Positions 6,875-7,470 of a stretch of 7,470 nt of DNA are shown piece by piece. The notes beneath the pieces were generated by a model. It searched no databases and was not told the DNA's origin. It was given only the letters and a program-made list of their open reading frames with translations. Source of the DNA: a bacterium (lineage in GTDB: Bacteria; Dependentiae; Babeliae; Babeliales; RVW-14); NCBI GenBank assembly GCA_010027825.1, contig RGUK01000063.1, positions 1-7,470 on the forward strand, written 5' to 3'. The position numbers and the translations under genes are program-made. Position 1 is the stretch's first letter. Each line of letters opens with the position of its first letter.

Positions 6875-7470
6875 TTAACGAATGCCAAGGGGGTCGCTCA
6901 ATCGCGGCGTGTTGACTGATCCTGCAGTGGTCCCTCTCTGCTGCATCAATACGTTCTGCTGTGGCGCGAGCGGGTTTTCAAGCGTCGTACCATACACATT
7001 ACGACCGCTTTCTTCCAAGTCTCTTGGGTCAATATCGTACAGCGAAAAGGCTTCTTGTTTAAGTTGCTCTATTCTATCTTCCATTTCTTTTTTCTTTTCA
7101 GCAGACAGACCAACCGGTTTGGCTAGGCGATCTTGAAGACCCTTAATCTGCTGTCTGTACGTTCTTGCCTTATCAAGTTTCTGATTAAACGAAAGTTTTT
7201 CTTGTGCAATAGCCCTGTTCTTATCAAGGATATTCAAGCGGTCTTTAGCCTGATTATATGCTTCGCTGCCGACTGGGTTATTCGCAATAATTTTTGCTTG
7301 CTCTAGAATTAGGGCGTCTATGCCAGTAGGATCTTTATAAATACGGGCAACTTTAAGTTGATTATCGGTTCTATGGATTTCCATACCCGTGTCAATCGCT
7401 TGCTTATAAGCAGCATCAAAACGCTTGTCACCTTCGTCAAGGTAGCCAGCCTTACGCAGTTCTTCGGCTT
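6875..7470 (-). CDS. Coiled-coil phage protein of unknown function, 5' end outside the window
   Basis: The minus-strand frame stays open to the right edge of the window, giving 197 residues before TAA at 6875-6877. The ATG at 7384 is internal: the 28 codons before it (AEELRKAGYLDEGDKRFDAA...AIDTG) are clearly protein-like and in frame. The visible part is mostly charged helix, with a probable coiled coil through LNILDKNRAIAQEKLSFNQK and KKKEMEDRIEQLKQEA. It ends in a flexible, Asn/Gln/Thr-rich tail (NPLAPQQNVLMQQRGTTAG, then LSDPLGIR). There are no Cys residues and no catalytic motif. Its place just upstream of two giant virion-type proteins, 16 bases away, suggests a structural or internal virion component in the same late operon. 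I do not recognise a family. Confidence 0.8.
   Translation of the reverse strand, partial: AEELRKAGYLDEGDKRFDAAYKQAIDTGMEIHRTDNQLKVARIYKDPTGIDALILEQAKIIANNPVGSEAYNQAKDRLNILDKNRAIAQEKLSFNQKLDKARTYRQQIKGLQDRLAKPVGLSAEKKKEMEDRIEQLKQEAFSLYDIDPRDLEESGRNVYGTTLENPLAPQQNVLMQQRGTTAGSVNTPRLSDPLGIR

Noticed and set aside
7382..7384. ATG at 7384 as the start of the rightmost gene
   Set aside because: The same frame stays open with convincing protein sequence for 28 more codons to the window edge, so this methionine is internal.

Overview
The window looks like part of the late (structural) region of a tailed double-stranded DNA bacteriophage. Coding is very dense, with three very large or coiled-coil-rich genes packed head to tail on the minus strand. 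Two of them have the mosaic architecture of phage 'polyvalent' or internal-virion proteins, which are delivered into the cell with the genome. There are no rRNA, tRNA, IS, CRISPR or metabolic genes. The host cannot be read from the sequence. The mixed base composition (roughly 35-42% GC in the lines counted in AT-rich stretches, about 60% in one block) and the weak or absent Shine-Dalgarno sequences would fit an environmental, probably aquatic, phage, but that is inference.

Layout, in the direction of minus-strand transcription (right to left). (1) 7470-6875: the 3' part of a helical, charged, coiled-coil protein of unknown function whose start lies outside the window. (2) After 16 bases, 6858-4057: a 933-residue protein. 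It has a short 'QYPQYNDLSDEQLA...PYEEFASKIG' N-terminal module, a Gly/Ala-rich hydrophobic module of the type seen in phage internal virion proteins, a long Pro/Ala/Glu linker and a helical C-terminal part. (3) Overlapping it by 47 bases in another frame, 4103-132: a 1323-residue protein with an HEILH zincin-type metallopeptidase motif near its N-terminus and a C-terminal region that I read as LPD38-like (large polyvalent protein associated domain 38). (4) At the left edge, 2-154 on the plus strand: the last 50 codons of a small protein (VGDSFFIP...GVRVW), converging on gene 3 and overlapping its 3' end by 23 bases.

The most notable point is the junction between genes 2 and 3. Gene 3 has no usable ATG before its metallopeptidase motif, can only begin at a non-ATG codon (TTG at 4103), and has no visible ribosome binding site. 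Skipping one G in a GGG run (4096-4098) joins the two frames into a smooth 2241-residue protein. The two 'genes' may therefore be one giant polyvalent virion protein split by a single-base indel, either real or a sequencing/assembly error, or expressed by a +1 frameshift. A GC-rich block of about 800 bases spans the same junction, which suggests the peptidase module is a unit of distinct origin.

Proposed joint role (inference): the minus-strand proteins are packaged and ejected with the DNA. The hydrophobic and LPD38-like parts would act in ejection or membrane passage, and the zincin would process proteins in the virion or in the freshly infected cell. There is no non-coding stretch over 300 bases; the only intergenic gap on the minus strand is 16 bases.
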